Assembly (NCBI GenBank): GCA_016183655.1
Contig: JACPEH010000020.1
Coordinates: forward strand, 1-64,000
Length of the DNA stretch: 64,000 nucleotides
Direction: 5' to 3'
Origin: Rhodocyclales bacterium
Lineage (GTDB): Bacteria; Pseudomonadota; Gammaproteobacteria; Burkholderiales; Rhodocyclaceae
Below, piece by piece: positions 43,961-55,910 of the stretch. A program made the translations under genes and the position numbers. The notes below the pieces were generated by a model, which ran no database searches, was not told where the DNA came from, and saw only the letters and a program-made list of their open reading frames with translations. How positions within the stretch are numbered: the stretch's first letter is position 1; each line of letters starts with the position of its first letter.

Positions 43961-45001
43961 ATGAGCTTTTCGGTCAGCATCCAGCCTTCCGGGCACGTCA
44001 TCGCCGCCGAGGCCGACGAGACCATTCTCGACGCCGCGTTGCGGCAGGGGCTGACGCTGCCCTACGGCTGCCGCGACGGCGCCTGCGGTGCCTGCAAGGG
44101 CAAGGTGCTGGCGGGGGCAGTGGACCACGGCAAGTCGCAGGGGCATGCGCTGACCGATGCCGAGCGCGCCGCCGGGCAGGCGCTGTTCTGCTGCGCCCGC
44201 CCGCAATCCGATCTGGTCATCGAATCGCGCGAGGTGCGCAAGGCCGGCGACATTCCGGTCAGGACGCTGCCGGCGCGCGTGCAGCAGCTGGAGCGTGTGG
44301 CGCCCGACGTGATGGTGATCAAGCTCAAGCTGCCGGCCAGCGAGCGCCTGCAGTTCCTTGCCGGCCAGTACATCGACATCCTGCTCAAGGACGGCCGGCG
44401 GCGCAGCTTCTCGCTGGCCAATGCGCCGCACGACGACGAAGTGCTCGAACTGCACGTGCGTCATGTGCCCGGCGGCTCGTTTACCGAGCAGGTGTTCTCG
44501 ACGATGAAGGAAAAGGACATCCTGCGCTTCAACGGTCCGCACGGCAGCTTCTTCCTGCGCGAGGAATCGGCCAAGCCGATGATCATGGTTGCCGGCGGCA
44601 CCGGTTTTGCGCCGATCCGCTCGGTCGTCGAACATGCCATTGCCGAAGGGTGCCAGCGGACGATCGTGGTGTACTGGGGCGGGCGCACCGCCATCGACCT
44701 CTACCAGCGCGCGATCGCCGAGCGTTGGGCGGCCGACCATCCCGCCATCCGCTTCGTGCCGGTGCTGTCCGAACCCTCTGCCGCCGAGGCGGCAAGCGGC
44801 CGCACCGGTTTCGTGCACGAGGCGGTGATGGCCGATTACCCGGACCTGTCGGCATATCAGGTATACGCCTGCGGCTCGCCGGCGATGATTGCCGCCGCCA
44901 AGCGAGATTTCTGCGCGCGGTGTAAGCTGCCGGAAGAAGAATTCTTTGCTGATTCCTTCGATTTCGCCAACGACAACCGGCAGGAAACGGTCAGCGCCTG
45001 A
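43961..45001 (+). CDS. Ferredoxin-NAD(P)H reductase (CDP-6-deoxyglucoseen reductase-like)
   Basis: 346 residues. An N-terminal plant-type 2Fe-2S domain (YGCRDGACGACKGKVL ... ALFCCARP gives the four Cys), an FAD domain (RRRSFSLANAPHDD) and an NAD domain (MIMVAGGTGFAPIRSVVEHA ... VYACGSPAMIAAAKRDF). Proteins of this layout are often annotated as CDP-4-keto-6-deoxyglucose-3-dehydrase reductase, but no dideoxysugar genes are near, so the partner is more likely another oxygenase or hydroxylase. Confidence 0.82.
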   Translation: MSFSVSIQPSGHVIAAEADETILDAALRQGLTLPYGCRDGACGACKGKVLAGAVDHGKSQGHALTDAERAAGQALFCCARPQSDLVIESREVRKAGDIPVRTLPARVQQLERVAPDVMVIKLKLPASERLQFLAGQYIDILLKDGRRRSFSLANAPHDDEVLELHVRHVPGGSFTEQVFSTMKEKDILRFNGPHGSFFLREESAKPMIMVAGGTGFAPIRSVVEHAIAEGCQRTIVVYWGGRTAIDLYQRAIAERWAADHPAIRFVPVLSEPSAAEAASGRTGFVHEAVMADYPDLSAYQVYACGSPAMIAAAKRDFCARCKLPEEEFFADSFDFANDNRQETVSA

Positions 45002-45032
45002 TCAGGCCGCGGCAAGAAAAAAAGGAATTTCG

Positions 45033-46202
45033 ATGAGCCTCTACATCACCCGCCAGCCGTTGATCAACCGCCAGGGAAAGATCATCGCCACCCGGCTCTG
45101 CCTGCACAGCCAGGACGACGACTCCGCTGCGGTGATAGCGGCGCTCAACGCGCTGACCGATTGCTGGCCGCAGAGCGATCGCAGCATTTTCGTCAATTTC
45201 GACAGCGTTCCCGGCGACATGGGGCTGCTCGACTGGGTGGCGCCGGCCAATGTGACTTTCGAGCTGCCGGGAACGCCCTTCTGCGCCGAACAGGCGGCCG
45301 ATTTCGTGGCGGCGCTGAAAGAAGCCAATCTGTCGCTGTGTTATGACTTCGATGCGCATGCGGCGCAGACGCTCAGTAGCGGCACGGCTTTCCGCTTCAT
45401 CGGTTTCGACACCAGGAAGTTCTCGGTGGCGCAGCTCAAGGTGCTGGCGGCGAAGACGCAAGCCTTCGGCATTCCCGTCGCTTTCAACGTTGACGCCCAG
45501 CAGGATTTCAAGGATTGCATCGATGCCGGCATGAGCGCCGCCGCCGGCTGGTTCGTCAAGCAGCCGACCGGCTCGCCGGCGAAGCAGCTCAACGCCAGTC
45601 AGGCGCACATCGTGCGCGTGCTCAACCTGGTGCGCAAGAACGCCGACGTCGGCGAGATCGAGGCGGCGCTGAAGCAGGACGTGGCGCTCTCGTACAAGCT
45701 GCTGCGCTACATCAACTCGGTCGGTTTCGGTCTCTCCTGCGAAGTGCAGTCGTTCAAGCACGCGGTCACCATCCTCGGCTACGACAAGCTGAACAAGTGG
45801 CTGTCGCTGCTGCTGGTTACGGCGAGCAAGGATCCGATGGCGCCGACGCTGATGCATACGGCGCTGACGCGCGGGCGGATGATGGAGCAGCTGGGGCAGG
45901 GGCTGGTCGAACGGCAGGAATACGACAACCTGTTCATCACCGGCGCCTTCTCGATGCTCGACCTGCTGCTCGGTGTGAGCATGGAGAGTGCGCTGGAGTC
46001 GATGCACCTGCCGGAGCCGATCACCGATGCCTTGCTCGGCAACGGCGGCCTCTACGCGCCCTTCCTTGAGCTGGCGCTGGCCTGCGAGGGGAGTGCCGGC
46101 GCCGGATTGGCGGAGCAGGCGGACATGCTCGGGCTGCGCCCGGAGCAGGTGAATCGCGCGCAGCTGGCGGCGATCAATTTCGCCGACACGATGGAATACT
46201 GA
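45033..46202 (+). CDS. HDOD-domain signalling protein with degenerate EAL-like N-terminus
   Basis: 389 residues in the YuxH/HDOD arrangement. Residues 1-190 start ITRQPLINRQGKIIATRLCL, as an EAL phosphodiesterase barrel does, but the E-A-L and metal-ligand motifs are absent (the nearest strand reads VTFELPGTP). Residues about 200-380 are an HDOD domain (HIVRVLNLVRKNADVGEIEAALKQDVALSYKLLRYINSVGFG ... FKHAVTILGYDKLNKWL). It probably acts by protein contact, not by c-di-GMP hydrolysis. Ends 7 bp from the convergent livF. Confidence 0.85.
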   Translation: MSLYITRQPLINRQGKIIATRLCLHSQDDDSAAVIAALNALTDCWPQSDRSIFVNFDSVPGDMGLLDWVAPANVTFELPGTPFCAEQAADFVAALKEANLSLCYDFDAHAAQTLSSGTAFRFIGFDTRKFSVAQLKVLAAKTQAFGIPVAFNVDAQQDFKDCIDAGMSAAAGWFVKQPTGSPAKQLNASQAHIVRVLNLVRKNADVGEIEAALKQDVALSYKLLRYINSVGFGLSCEVQSFKHAVTILGYDKLNKWLSLLLVTASKDPMAPTLMHTALTRGRMMEQLGQGLVERQEYDNLFITGAFSMLDLLLGVSMESALESMHLPEPITDALLGNGGLYAPFLELALACEGSAGAGLAEQADMLGLRPEQVNRAQLAAINFADTMEY

Positions 46203-46209
46203 GCGCTGG

Positions 46210-46955
<746 letters not shown>

Positions 46956-46959
<4 letters not shown>

Positions 46960-47726
46960 GCGGGGACTCCGATGTAGGCTTCGATCACGCGCGGGTCATG
47001 CTGGACGACCGCCGGCACGTCCTCGATCAGCAGCGCGCCGTAGTCGAGCACCGCGACGCGGTCGCACAGGCCCATGACCAGCTTCACGTCGTGTTCGATG
47101 AGCAGGATGGTCACGCCGTCTGCGCGGATGCCTTCGATCAAGACGCGCAGCGCCTCGGTCTCCGTGCCGTTCATGCCGGCCGCCGGTTCGTCGAGGCACA
47201 GCAGCTTCGGCTCGGTGGCCAGGGCGCGGGCGATTTCCAGCCGGCGCTGGTCGCCGTAGGAGAGATTCTTCGCCAGGTCGCCGGCGCGGTCGGCGACGCC
47301 GACGTAGTGCAGCAGCTCCTCGGCGCGGCGACGGATCGCGTCCTCTTCCGCGCGCGTGCCGCGGTCACGCAGGATGGCGCCGAAAACCCCGGCCCGCGTG
47401 CGTACGTGGCGGCCGACCATGACGTTGTCCAGCGCCGACATGTTGCCGAACAGGCGGATGTTCTGGAAGGTGCGGGCGATGCCGCGCTCGGCCGCCTGGT
47501 GCGGCGCGTCGGCCTTGAGCGGCGCGCCGTCGAAGACGAAGCCGCCGCCGTCCGGTACGTAGAGGCCGGTCAGGCAGTTGAAGAAGGTGGTCTTGCCGGC
47601 GCCGTTGGGACCGATCAGGCCATAGACCTCGCCGCGGCGGATGGTCAGCGAGACATCGCGCAGCGCCTTGACGCCGCCGAAGTGTTTGGCGACCGCGTCG
47701 GCTTCGAGCAGCAGTTCGCTCATCAC
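46956..47726 (-). CDS. livG: Branched-chain amino acid ABC transporter ATPase LivG
   Basis: 256 residues: Walker A GPNGAGKTTFFNCLTGLY, signature LSYGDQRRLEIARALATEPKLLCLDEPAAGMN, and the LivG C-terminus (RVAVLDYGALLIEDVPAVVQHDPRVIEAYIG). Overlaps livM and livF by 4 nt each. Confidence 0.96.
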
Positions 47727-48790
47727 ACTTTCTCCGCCAGTTCGCGCCGGCGCTCCGGCGAGGGCAGCAGCCCGGCCGGCTTGAAGCGCATCACCAGCAC
47801 CAGCGCCAGGCCGAAGACCAGCATGCGCAGGCTCTCCGGGTCGGCCAGGACTTCCCCGAAGAGCATCTTCTGCACCGGCACGACGGCGTAGCGCAGCGCC
47901 TCCGGCAGCACCGAAAGCAGTACCGCGCCGAGGATGACGCCGGGGATGTGGCCCATGCCGCCGAGGACGACCATCGCCAGGATCATCACCGATTCGATCA
48001 GCGAGAAGCTTTCCGGCGAAACGAAGCCCTGCATCGCCGCGAAGATGCCGCCGGCGACGCCGCCGAACGAGGCGCCCATGGCGAAGGCGAGCAGCTTGAT
48101 GTTGCGGGTGTTGATGCCGACCGCCTTGGCCGCGATCTCATCCTCGCGGATCGCCTGCCAGGCGCGGCCGATGCGTGAATGCTGCAGGCGGAAGTTGATG
48201 ACGATCACCGCCAGCGCCAGCAGCACCAGCAGGTAGTAGTACTTCTGCGGTCCGGTGAAGGTGATGCCGAAAAGCGTGGAGGTGGTGCTGAACTTGAATT
48301 CGCCGATTGCCACCGGGTCGATCAGGTTGATCCCCTGCGGGCCGTTGGTGATGTTCAGCGGCGCGTTGAGGTTGTTGATGAAGATGCGCACGATCTCGCC
48401 GAAGCCGAGGGTGACGATCGCCAGGTAGTCGCCGCGCAGCTTCAGCGTCGGCGCGCCGAGGATCACCCCGAAGCAGCAGGCGACCATCGCGCCGAGCGGC
48501 AGGATCGCCCAGAACGGCCAGTGCAGGCCGAAGTGCGGGCTGGCCAGCAGCGCCCAGAGATAGGCGCCGACCGCATAGAAGGCGATGTAGCCGAGGTCGA
48601 GCAGGCCGGCGAAGCCGACGACGATGTTCAGGCCGAGCGCGAGGAAGATGTAGAGGATCGCGAAGTTGGCGATGCGCACCCAAGCCTGGCCGCCCATGGC
48701 GGCGACGAAGGGCAGCGCGAGCAACGCGACCGCGACCAGCGCCAGGCCGAACAGCGCGCGTGGGGTGAGGGATTGCAGCCAGAGTCTCAT
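47723..48790 (-). CDS. livM: Branched-chain amino acid ABC permease LivM
   Basis: 355-residue membrane permease with about ten hydrophobic segments. Family motifs: IYIFLALGLNIVVGFAGLLDLGYIAFYAVGAYLWALL and the EAA-like GRAWQAIREDEIAAKAVGINTRNIKLLAFAMGASFGGVAGG. Overlaps livH by 4 nt. Confidence 0.95.
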   Translation of the reverse strand: MRLWLQSLTPRALFGLALVAVALLALPFVAAMGGQAWVRIANFAILYIFLALGLNIVVGFAGLLDLGYIAFYAVGAYLWALLASPHFGLHWPFWAILPLGAMVACCFGVILGAPTLKLRGDYLAIVTLGFGEIVRIFINNLNAPLNITNGPQGINLIDPVAIGEFKFSTTSTLFGITFTGPQKYYYLLVLLALAVIVINFRLQHSRIGRAWQAIREDEIAAKAVGINTRNIKLLAFAMGASFGGVAGGIFAAMQGFVSPESFSLIESVMILAMVVLGGMGHIPGVILGAVLLSVLPEALRYAVVPVQKMLFGEVLADPESLRMLVFGLALVLVMRFKPAGLLPSPERRRELAEKV

Positions 48791-49710
48791 GCGCGGTCTC
48801 CCGTCTTTTCGCCAAACAGCCCGGAGGGACGGAACATCAGCACGAAGATGAGCACGATGAAGGCGAAGATGTCCTGGTAGTGGCTGCCGAGAAAGCCGCC
48901 GGTAAGGTCGCCGATGTAGCCGGCGCCGAGCGCTTCGATCAGGCCGAGCAGGACGCCGCCGGCCATCGCCCCGGCGAGGTTGCCGATGCCGCCGAGCACC
49001 GCGGCGGTGAAGGCCTTCAGGCCGAGCATGAAGCCCATCTGGTAGTGGGCGATTTCGTAGTAGCTGCCGACCATGACGCCGGCGACGGCGCCGAGCGCCG
49101 AACCGATGACAAAGGCGGAGGCGATCACGCGGTTGGCGTTGACCCCCATCAGGCCGGCGACTGCTGGATTCTGCGCGGTGGCGCGCATGGCCATGCCGAG
49201 GCGGGTGCGATAGACCAGCCAGAGCAGGCCGCCCATCGCCAGCGCGGCAACGGTGACGATGATCACCTGGACGTTGGTGAACGAGGCGCCGGCGACCTCG
49301 AACTGGGTCTTCTCGATCAGCGGCGGGAAGATCATGTAGTTGCGCCCCCAGATCATCATCGCCAGGTTCTGCAGCACGATCGACATGCCGATCGCGGTGA
49401 TCAGCGGCGTCAGCCGCGGGGCGTGGCGCAGCGGCCGGTAGGCGATGCGCTCCAGGCTCCAGCCGAGCGCCATGCAGGCCAGCACCGAGAGCGAGATGCC
49501 GATCAGCGCGGCCAGCGGCACGGCAATGCCGGCCTTGATCAGGAAGGTGATCGAGGTGATCGCAATCAGCGTGCCGAGCATCACCACCTCGCCGTGGGCG
49601 AAGTTGATCAGCCCCATGATCCCGTAGACCATGGTGTAGCCCAGCGCGACCAGCGCGTAGATCGCGCCCTGCACAAGGCCGTTGATGATTTGCTGGAGAA
49701 AGGTGTCCAT
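48787..49710 (-). CDS. livH: Branched-chain amino acid ABC permease LivH
   Basis: 307 residues: IINGLVQGAIYALVALGYTMVYGIMGLINFAHGEVVMLG at the N-terminus and GMAMRATAQNPAVAGLMGVNANRVIASAFVIGSALGAVAGV as the ATPase-contact loop. First of the four overlapping transport genes downstream of the livK terminator. Confidence 0.95.
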   Translation of the reverse strand: MDTFLQQIINGLVQGAIYALVALGYTMVYGIMGLINFAHGEVVMLGTLIAITSITFLIKAGIAVPLAALIGISLSVLACMALGWSLERIAYRPLRHAPRLTPLITAIGMSIVLQNLAMMIWGRNYMIFPPLIEKTQFEVAGASFTNVQVIIVTVAALAMGGLLWLVYRTRLGMAMRATAQNPAVAGLMGVNANRVIASAFVIGSALGAVAGVMVGSYYEIAHYQMGFMLGLKAFTAAVLGGIGNLAGAMAGGVLLGLIEALGAGYIGDLTGGFLGSHYQDIFAFIVLIFVLMFRPSGLFGEKTGDRA

Positions 49711-49737
49711 GTTGCTCGAAGTAATCCGGTCGATATG

Positions 49738-49763
49738 AAAACGGCGCCCGGAGGCGCCGTTTT
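49738..49763 (-). terminator. Terminator/attenuator between livK and livHMGF
   Basis: Perfect 11-bp stem AAAACGGCGCC / GGCGCCGTTTT with loop CGGA, 44 bp after the livK stop and before livH in transcription order. Partial read-through would give more binding protein than permease. Confidence 0.8.
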
Positions 49764-49806
49764 CTTTCCTTAAGGAGGCAGATTATACCCTGCCCGTCGC
49801 TACTGA

Positions 49807-51174
49807 TTACTTCTTCTCGACCGCAGCCTTGGTCGCCTCGGCGGCTTCCTTCACCGCGCCCGCGGCCGCCTTGGTGGCGTCCTTCGCGGCATCGGCTGCG
49901 GCGCCGGCGACGGCCTTGGCCGCTTCGCCGGTGGCCTGCGCGGCGTCCTTGACGGCTTCGGTCACGCCGCCGCCGCCGAGGGTTTCAACGTAGGAGAGCT
50001 TGCCTTCCTTGTACTGGTAGATCGAGATCGCGCCGCCCTTCAGGTCGCCCTTCTCGTCGAACTCGATCTTGGCCGTGACGCCGTCGTACGCGGTCTTGCC
50101 GACTTCCGGCAGGAACTTGGCCGAGTCGACCGAGTTGGCGCGCTTCATCGCATCGGCCATGACCATCACCGCGTCGTACACGTACGGTGCGTAGAGCTGG
50201 ATATCGGCATTGAACTTGGCCTTGAACTTCTCCTGGAAGGCCGGGCCCTTGGCCAGCTTCTCCAGCGGTACGCCGGGCAGTGAGCAGTAGTGGCCCTCGG
50301 TGGCCGGTCCGCCGAGCTTCATGAACTCCGGCGTGCATACGCCGTCGCCGCCGAGGAACTTGGCCTTCAGGCCCAGTTCCTTCATCTGCTTGGCCAGCGG
50401 GCCGCCCTGCGCATCCATGCCGCCGTAGAAGACCATGTCCGGCTTCTTCGACTTGATCTTGGTCAGGATCGCCTTGAAATCGGTCGCCTTGTCGTTGGTG
50501 TATTCGTTGGCCACCACCTTCAGGCCGGCGGCCGTCGCCGCCTTCTGGAACTCGTCGGCCAGACCCTGGCCGTAGGCGGTGCGGTCGTCGATGACGGCGA
50601 CCGTCTTGACGCCCTGCTTGGTGGCGAATTCGCCGAGCACCTTGCCCTGCTGAACGTCGTTGGCCATCACGCGGAAGGCGGTCTTGAAGCCTTGCAGCGT
50701 GTACTTGGGGTTGGTCGCGGAACCGGAAATCTGCGGAATGCCGGCATCCGAGTAGAGCTTCGAGGCGGGGATCGTGGTGCCGGAGTTGAGGTGGCCGATG
50801 ACGCCGTTGACCTTCGCGTCGACCAGTTTCTGGGCGACGATCGTGCCCTGCTTCGGGTCGGCCTGGTCGTCTTCGCCCATCAGTTCGAATTTGACCTTGG
50901 CGCCGCCGATCTCGATTCCTTGCGCATTCAGTTCCTCGACTGCCAGCTTGGCGCCGTTCTCGTTGTCCTTGCCGAGGTGGGCCTGCGGGCCGGTCATCGG
51001 CGCCACATGGCCGAGCTTGACGGTGACTTCGGGCTTGGGGGCCGGGGCTGCCGGGGCCGCGGCCGGCGCCGGGGCGGCTGCCTGCGGCTTCGGTTCTTCC
51101 TTCTTGCCGCAGCCGATCATGGCGATGGCGGCGACGAGGGCGAGGGTGATGCCGGGGAAGCGAGCGAATTGCAT
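49807..51174 (-). CDS. livK: Branched-chain amino acid-binding protein LivK with Ala/Lys-rich tail
   Basis: 455-residue periplasmic binding protein. Signal segment ITLALVAAIAMIGCGKKEE has a weak lipobox at MIGC, so it may be a lipoprotein. A short Pro/Ala linker precedes the Leu/Ile/Val-binding domain (VTVKLGHVAPMTGPQAHLGKDNENGAKLAVEELNAQG ... AYGQGLADEFQKAATAAGLKVV). After the usual end, residues about 404-455 are an unusual tail of A/K/E/D repeats (AVKDAAQATGEAAKAVAG and similar). The start MQFARFPG was chosen over an upstream frame because it opens a proper signal peptide. Confidence 0.93.
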   Translation of the reverse strand: MQFARFPGITLALVAAIAMIGCGKKEEPKPQAAAPAPAAAPAAPAPKPEVTVKLGHVAPMTGPQAHLGKDNENGAKLAVEELNAQGIEIGGAKVKFELMGEDDQADPKQGTIVAQKLVDAKVNGVIGHLNSGTTIPASKLYSDAGIPQISGSATNPKYTLQGFKTAFRVMANDVQQGKVLGEFATKQGVKTVAVIDDRTAYGQGLADEFQKAATAAGLKVVANEYTNDKATDFKAILTKIKSKKPDMVFYGGMDAQGGPLAKQMKELGLKAKFLGGDGVCTPEFMKLGGPATEGHYCSLPGVPLEKLAKGPAFQEKFKAKFNADIQLYAPYVYDAVMVMADAMKRANSVDSAKFLPEVGKTAYDGVTAKIEFDEKGDLKGGAISIYQYKEGKLSYVETLGGGGVTEAVKDAAQATGEAAKAVAGAAADAAKDATKAAAGAVKEAAEATKAAVEKK

Positions 51175-51233
51175 GGATGAGTCTCCGATGTTGTTGTAGC
51201 GGGGAAAACTGCAATTGGGCACGACAGCGCCTG

Positions 51234-51262
51234 ATTCTGCGGAGCCGGCGAAAACTTGTCAA
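51234..51262 (-). promoter_or_regulatory. livK promoter
   Basis: On the minus strand: TTGACA (51257-51262), 17-bp spacer, CAGAAT (51234-51239). The start codon is 60 nt downstream. A consensus -35 and ideal spacing suggest strong expression. Confidence 0.65.
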
Positions 51263-51290
51263 TGCCATGCCCCATGCCGTGCGCCGGGCA

Positions 51291-51318
51291 ACAAAAAAGC
51301 CGGCGCAAGGGCCGGCTT
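51291..51318 (-). terminator. Terminator of the small cytochrome c gene
   Basis: AAGCCGGC (51297-51304) pairs with GCCGGCTT (51311-51318); on the minus strand the stem is followed by a run of T (A residues at 51293-51298). Confidence 0.85.
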
Positions 51319-51335
51319 CTCGGAGCGGGAAAAGC

Positions 51336-51638
51336 TCACTTCAGGCTCAGAATCCACTTGACGAGCTTGGAGGCCTCTTCCGGCGTGACCTTGTTCGGCG
51401 GCATCGGCACCGCGCCCCAGGAGCCCTTGCCGCCCTTGATGACCTTGTCGACCAGTGCGGCTTCGTCCTTGGCGGTGTACTTCTTGGCGACGTCCTTGTA
51501 GGCCGGGCCGACGACTTTCTTGTCGATCTGGTGGCAGGTCATGCAGTTCTTTGCCTTGGCCAGGGCTTCGTCAGCCTGGACGGCACCGGCGGACAGGATG
51601 CCGGCGGCGGCCAGCAGGGAAACGGTGATAGCTTTCAT
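51336..51638 (-). CDS. Small periplasmic cytochrome c (c551/c5-like)
   Basis: 100 residues with signal peptide MKAITVSLLAAAGILSAGAVQA, one haem motif KNCMTCHQIDKKVVGPAY and the axial Met in GAVPMPPN. Class I cytochrome that shuttles electrons in the periplasm. The ATG at 51638 opens the signal peptide; upstream codons are not family-like. It starts 50 bp after the DUF255 gene. Confidence 0.92.
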   Translation of the reverse strand: MKAITVSLLAAAGILSAGAVQADEALAKAKNCMTCHQIDKKVVGPAYKDVAKKYTAKDEAALVDKVIKGGKGSWGAVPMPPNKVTPEEASKLVKWILSLK

Positions 51639-51688
51639 CTTTCTCGCTCCGTATTGCGGTTTAAGTAAAAACGTCGGGAACGCCGATC

Positions 51689-53725
<2,037 letters not shown>

Positions 53726-53778
53726 GAGCGGCTCCGGGGTGGTGCTGTCCGGTTGGAGCCGCGGGGGAGGGCGAATGT

Positions 53779-53922
53779 TCAGTGCGGACGCGAGGAGAGG
53801 GCCAGCGCCGCCCGGTAGCCGTGACGCAGGCCGGCGGCGACGCTGGCCGCCATGCCCGGCCCCGGGGTCACGGCAATCAGGATTGCCGCGACCAGGAAGC
53901 CGAACCAGGCGGCGGGCGTCAC
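53779..53922 (-). pseudogene. N-terminal remnant of a LysE/RhtB-family exporter
   Basis: A GTG-initiated frame of 47 codons between ilvD and the DUF255 gene reads [44 protein letters not shown], then stops. This is the first helix and the P-G-P signature plus G-x-x-x-G-Y-R-A of the LysE/RhtB family, which normally has about 205 residues and six helices. Everything after the first loop is missing. It follows the ilvD stop by 8 bp. Confidence 0.65.
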
Positions 53923-53930
53923 CGGGGCGC

Positions 53931-55784
53931 TTATTTCCGGCGGATCTGGCTGACGTCGCGCACTGCGCCCTTGTCGGCCGAGGTGGTCATCAGCGCGTAG
54001 GCCTGCAGCGCGGCGGAGACGGTGCGTTCGCGGCTGGCCGGTTGCCAGGCGGCGTCGCCCTTTGCCTCCATCGCGGCGCGGCGCTTCGCCAGTTCCTCGT
54101 CGGAGATGGCGAGGTGGATGCGGCGGCCGGGGATGTCGATCTCGATCGTGTCGCCGTTCTCGACCAGGCCGATGGCGCCGCCGTCGGCCGCTTCCGGCGA
54201 GGCGTGGCCGATGGAGAGGCCGGAGGTGCCGCCGGAGAAGCGGCCGTCGGTGAGCAGTGCGCAGTCCTTGCCCAGCCCGCGTGACTTCAGGTACGAGGTC
54301 GGGTAGAGCATCTCCTGCATGCCGGGACCGCCCTTCGGGCCCTCGTAGCGGACGATGACGACATCGCCGGCGACCACTTCGCCGCCGAGGATGCCCTCGA
54401 CCGCGTCGTCCTGGCTTTCATAGACGCGCGCCTTGCCGCTGAATTTCCAGCACGACTCGTCCACCCCGGCCGTCTTCACGATGCAGCCGTCGAGGGCGAT
54501 GTTGCCGTGGAGCACGGCGAGGCCGCCTTCCTGCGTATAGGCGTTTTCCTTGTTGCGGATGCAGCCGTGCGTGCGGTCGAGGTCGAGCTCGTTGTAGCGG
54601 CGGTTCTGCGAGAACGCCGTCTGCGTCGGGATGCCGCCCGGTGCGGCCTTGAAGAAGTCGTGGATCTTGATGTCGTGCTCGCGGATCACGTCCCAGCGGT
54701 CGATCGCCTCGCCCAGCGTCTTCATGTACACGGTCGGCACGTTGCGGTGGATCAGGCCGGCGCGGTCGAGCTCGCCGAGGATGCCCATGATGCCGCCGGC
54801 GCGGTGCACGTCTTCGATGTGGTAGTCCTGCGTCGCCGGCGCGACCTTGGCCAGGCACGGCACCTTCCGGGAGATGCGGTCGATGTCCTGCATCGTGAAG
54901 TCGACGCCGGCCTCGCGCGCCGCGGCGAGGATGTGCAGCACGGTGTTGGTCGAACCGCCCATCGCCACGTCGAGCGCCATCGCATTCTCGAAGGCGGCCT
55001 TGCTGGCGATCGAGCGCGGCAGCACCGAGGCGTCTTCCTGTTCATACCAGCGGCGGCACATTTCCACTGCGGTGCGGCCGGCCTTCAGGAACAGCTCCTT
55101 GCGGTCGGCGTGCGTTGCCACCACCGTGCCGTTGCCCGGCAGCGACAGGCCGAGCGCCTCGGTCAGGCAGTTCATCGAGTTGGCAGTGAACATGCCGGAG
55201 CACGAGCCGCAGGTCGGGCACGCCGAGCGCTCGAAAGCGTCGACCTCTTCGTTCGAGCAGCTGCTGTCGCCGGCCTTGATCATCGCGTCGATCAGGTCGA
55301 CGGCGATCGTCTTGCCTTCCCACTTCACCTTGCCGGCTTCCATCGGGCCGCCGGAGACGAAGATGGCCGGGATGTTGAGGCGCATCGCGGCCATCAGCAT
55401 GCCCGGGGTGATCTTGTCGCAGTTCGAGATGCAGACCATCGCGTCGGCGCAATGCGCGTTGCACATGTACTCGACCGAGTCGGCGATCAGGTCGCGCGAC
55501 GGCAGCGAGTAGAGCATGCCGGCGTGGCCCATGGCGATGCCGTCGTCGATGGCGATGGTGTCGAATTCCTTGGCGATGCCGCCGGCCGCCTCGATCTCGC
55601 GCGCCACCAGCTGGCCGAGGTCCTTCAGGTGCACATGGCCGGGAACGAACTGGGTGAAGGAGTTCACGACGGCGATGATCGGCTTGCCGAAGTCGCCGTC
55701 CTTCATGCCGGTGGCGCGCCACAGGGCGCGCGCGCCGGCCATGTTGCGGCCGTGGGTCGAGGTGCGGGAACGGTATTGGGGCAT
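53931..55784 (-). CDS. ilvD: Dihydroxy-acid dehydratase
   Basis: 617 residues; makes 2-keto acids for valine, leucine and isoleucine. Iron-sulfur Cys in [21 protein letters not shown] and [33 protein letters not shown]-terminal [27 protein letters not shown]. The length and start [26 protein letters not shown] are those of the long enterobacterial-type enzyme. Divergent from lgt. Confidence 0.97.
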   Translation of the reverse strand: MPQYRSRTSTHGRNMAGARALWRATGMKDGDFGKPIIAVVNSFTQFVPGHVHLKDLGQLVAREIEAAGGIAKEFDTIAIDDGIAMGHAGMLYSLPSRDLIADSVEYMCNAHCADAMVCISNCDKITPGMLMAAMRLNIPAIFVSGGPMEAGKVKWEGKTIAVDLIDAMIKAGDSSCSNEEVDAFERSACPTCGSCSGMFTANSMNCLTEALGLSLPGNGTVVATHADRKELFLKAGRTAVEMCRRWYEQEDASVLPRSIASKAAFENAMALDVAMGGSTNTVLHILAAAREAGVDFTMQDIDRISRKVPCLAKVAPATQDYHIEDVHRAGGIMGILGELDRAGLIHRNVPTVYMKTLGEAIDRWDVIREHDIKIHDFFKAAPGGIPTQTAFSQNRRYNELDLDRTHGCIRNKENAYTQEGGLAVLHGNIALDGCIVKTAGVDESCWKFSGKARVYESQDDAVEGILGGEVVAGDVVIVRYEGPKGGPGMQEMLYPTSYLKSRGLGKDCALLTDGRFSGGTSGLSIGHASPEAADGGAIGLVENGDTIEIDIPGRRIHLAISDEELAKRRAAMEAKGDAAWQPASRERTVSAALQAYALMTTSADKGAVRDVSQIRRK

Positions 55785-55859
55785 GACGGAACTCCGTGGG
55801 GAAAACCGGGGCCGCGCACAGGGGCGGTCGGGAGGGACTGCCGGGAGCGGCCCGACGAC

Positions 55860-55865
55860 TATAAT
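55860..55865 (+). promoter_or_regulatory. Candidate -10 box for lgt
   Basis: TATAAT 45 nt before the lgt start, in the divergent ilvD-lgt gap. No good -35 at 16-18 bp. Confidence 0.35.
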
Positions 55866-55910
55866 CGGGGACTTCGAATTCTAGCCCAAATTTGCCGAAA
55901 GCCTCCGCCG

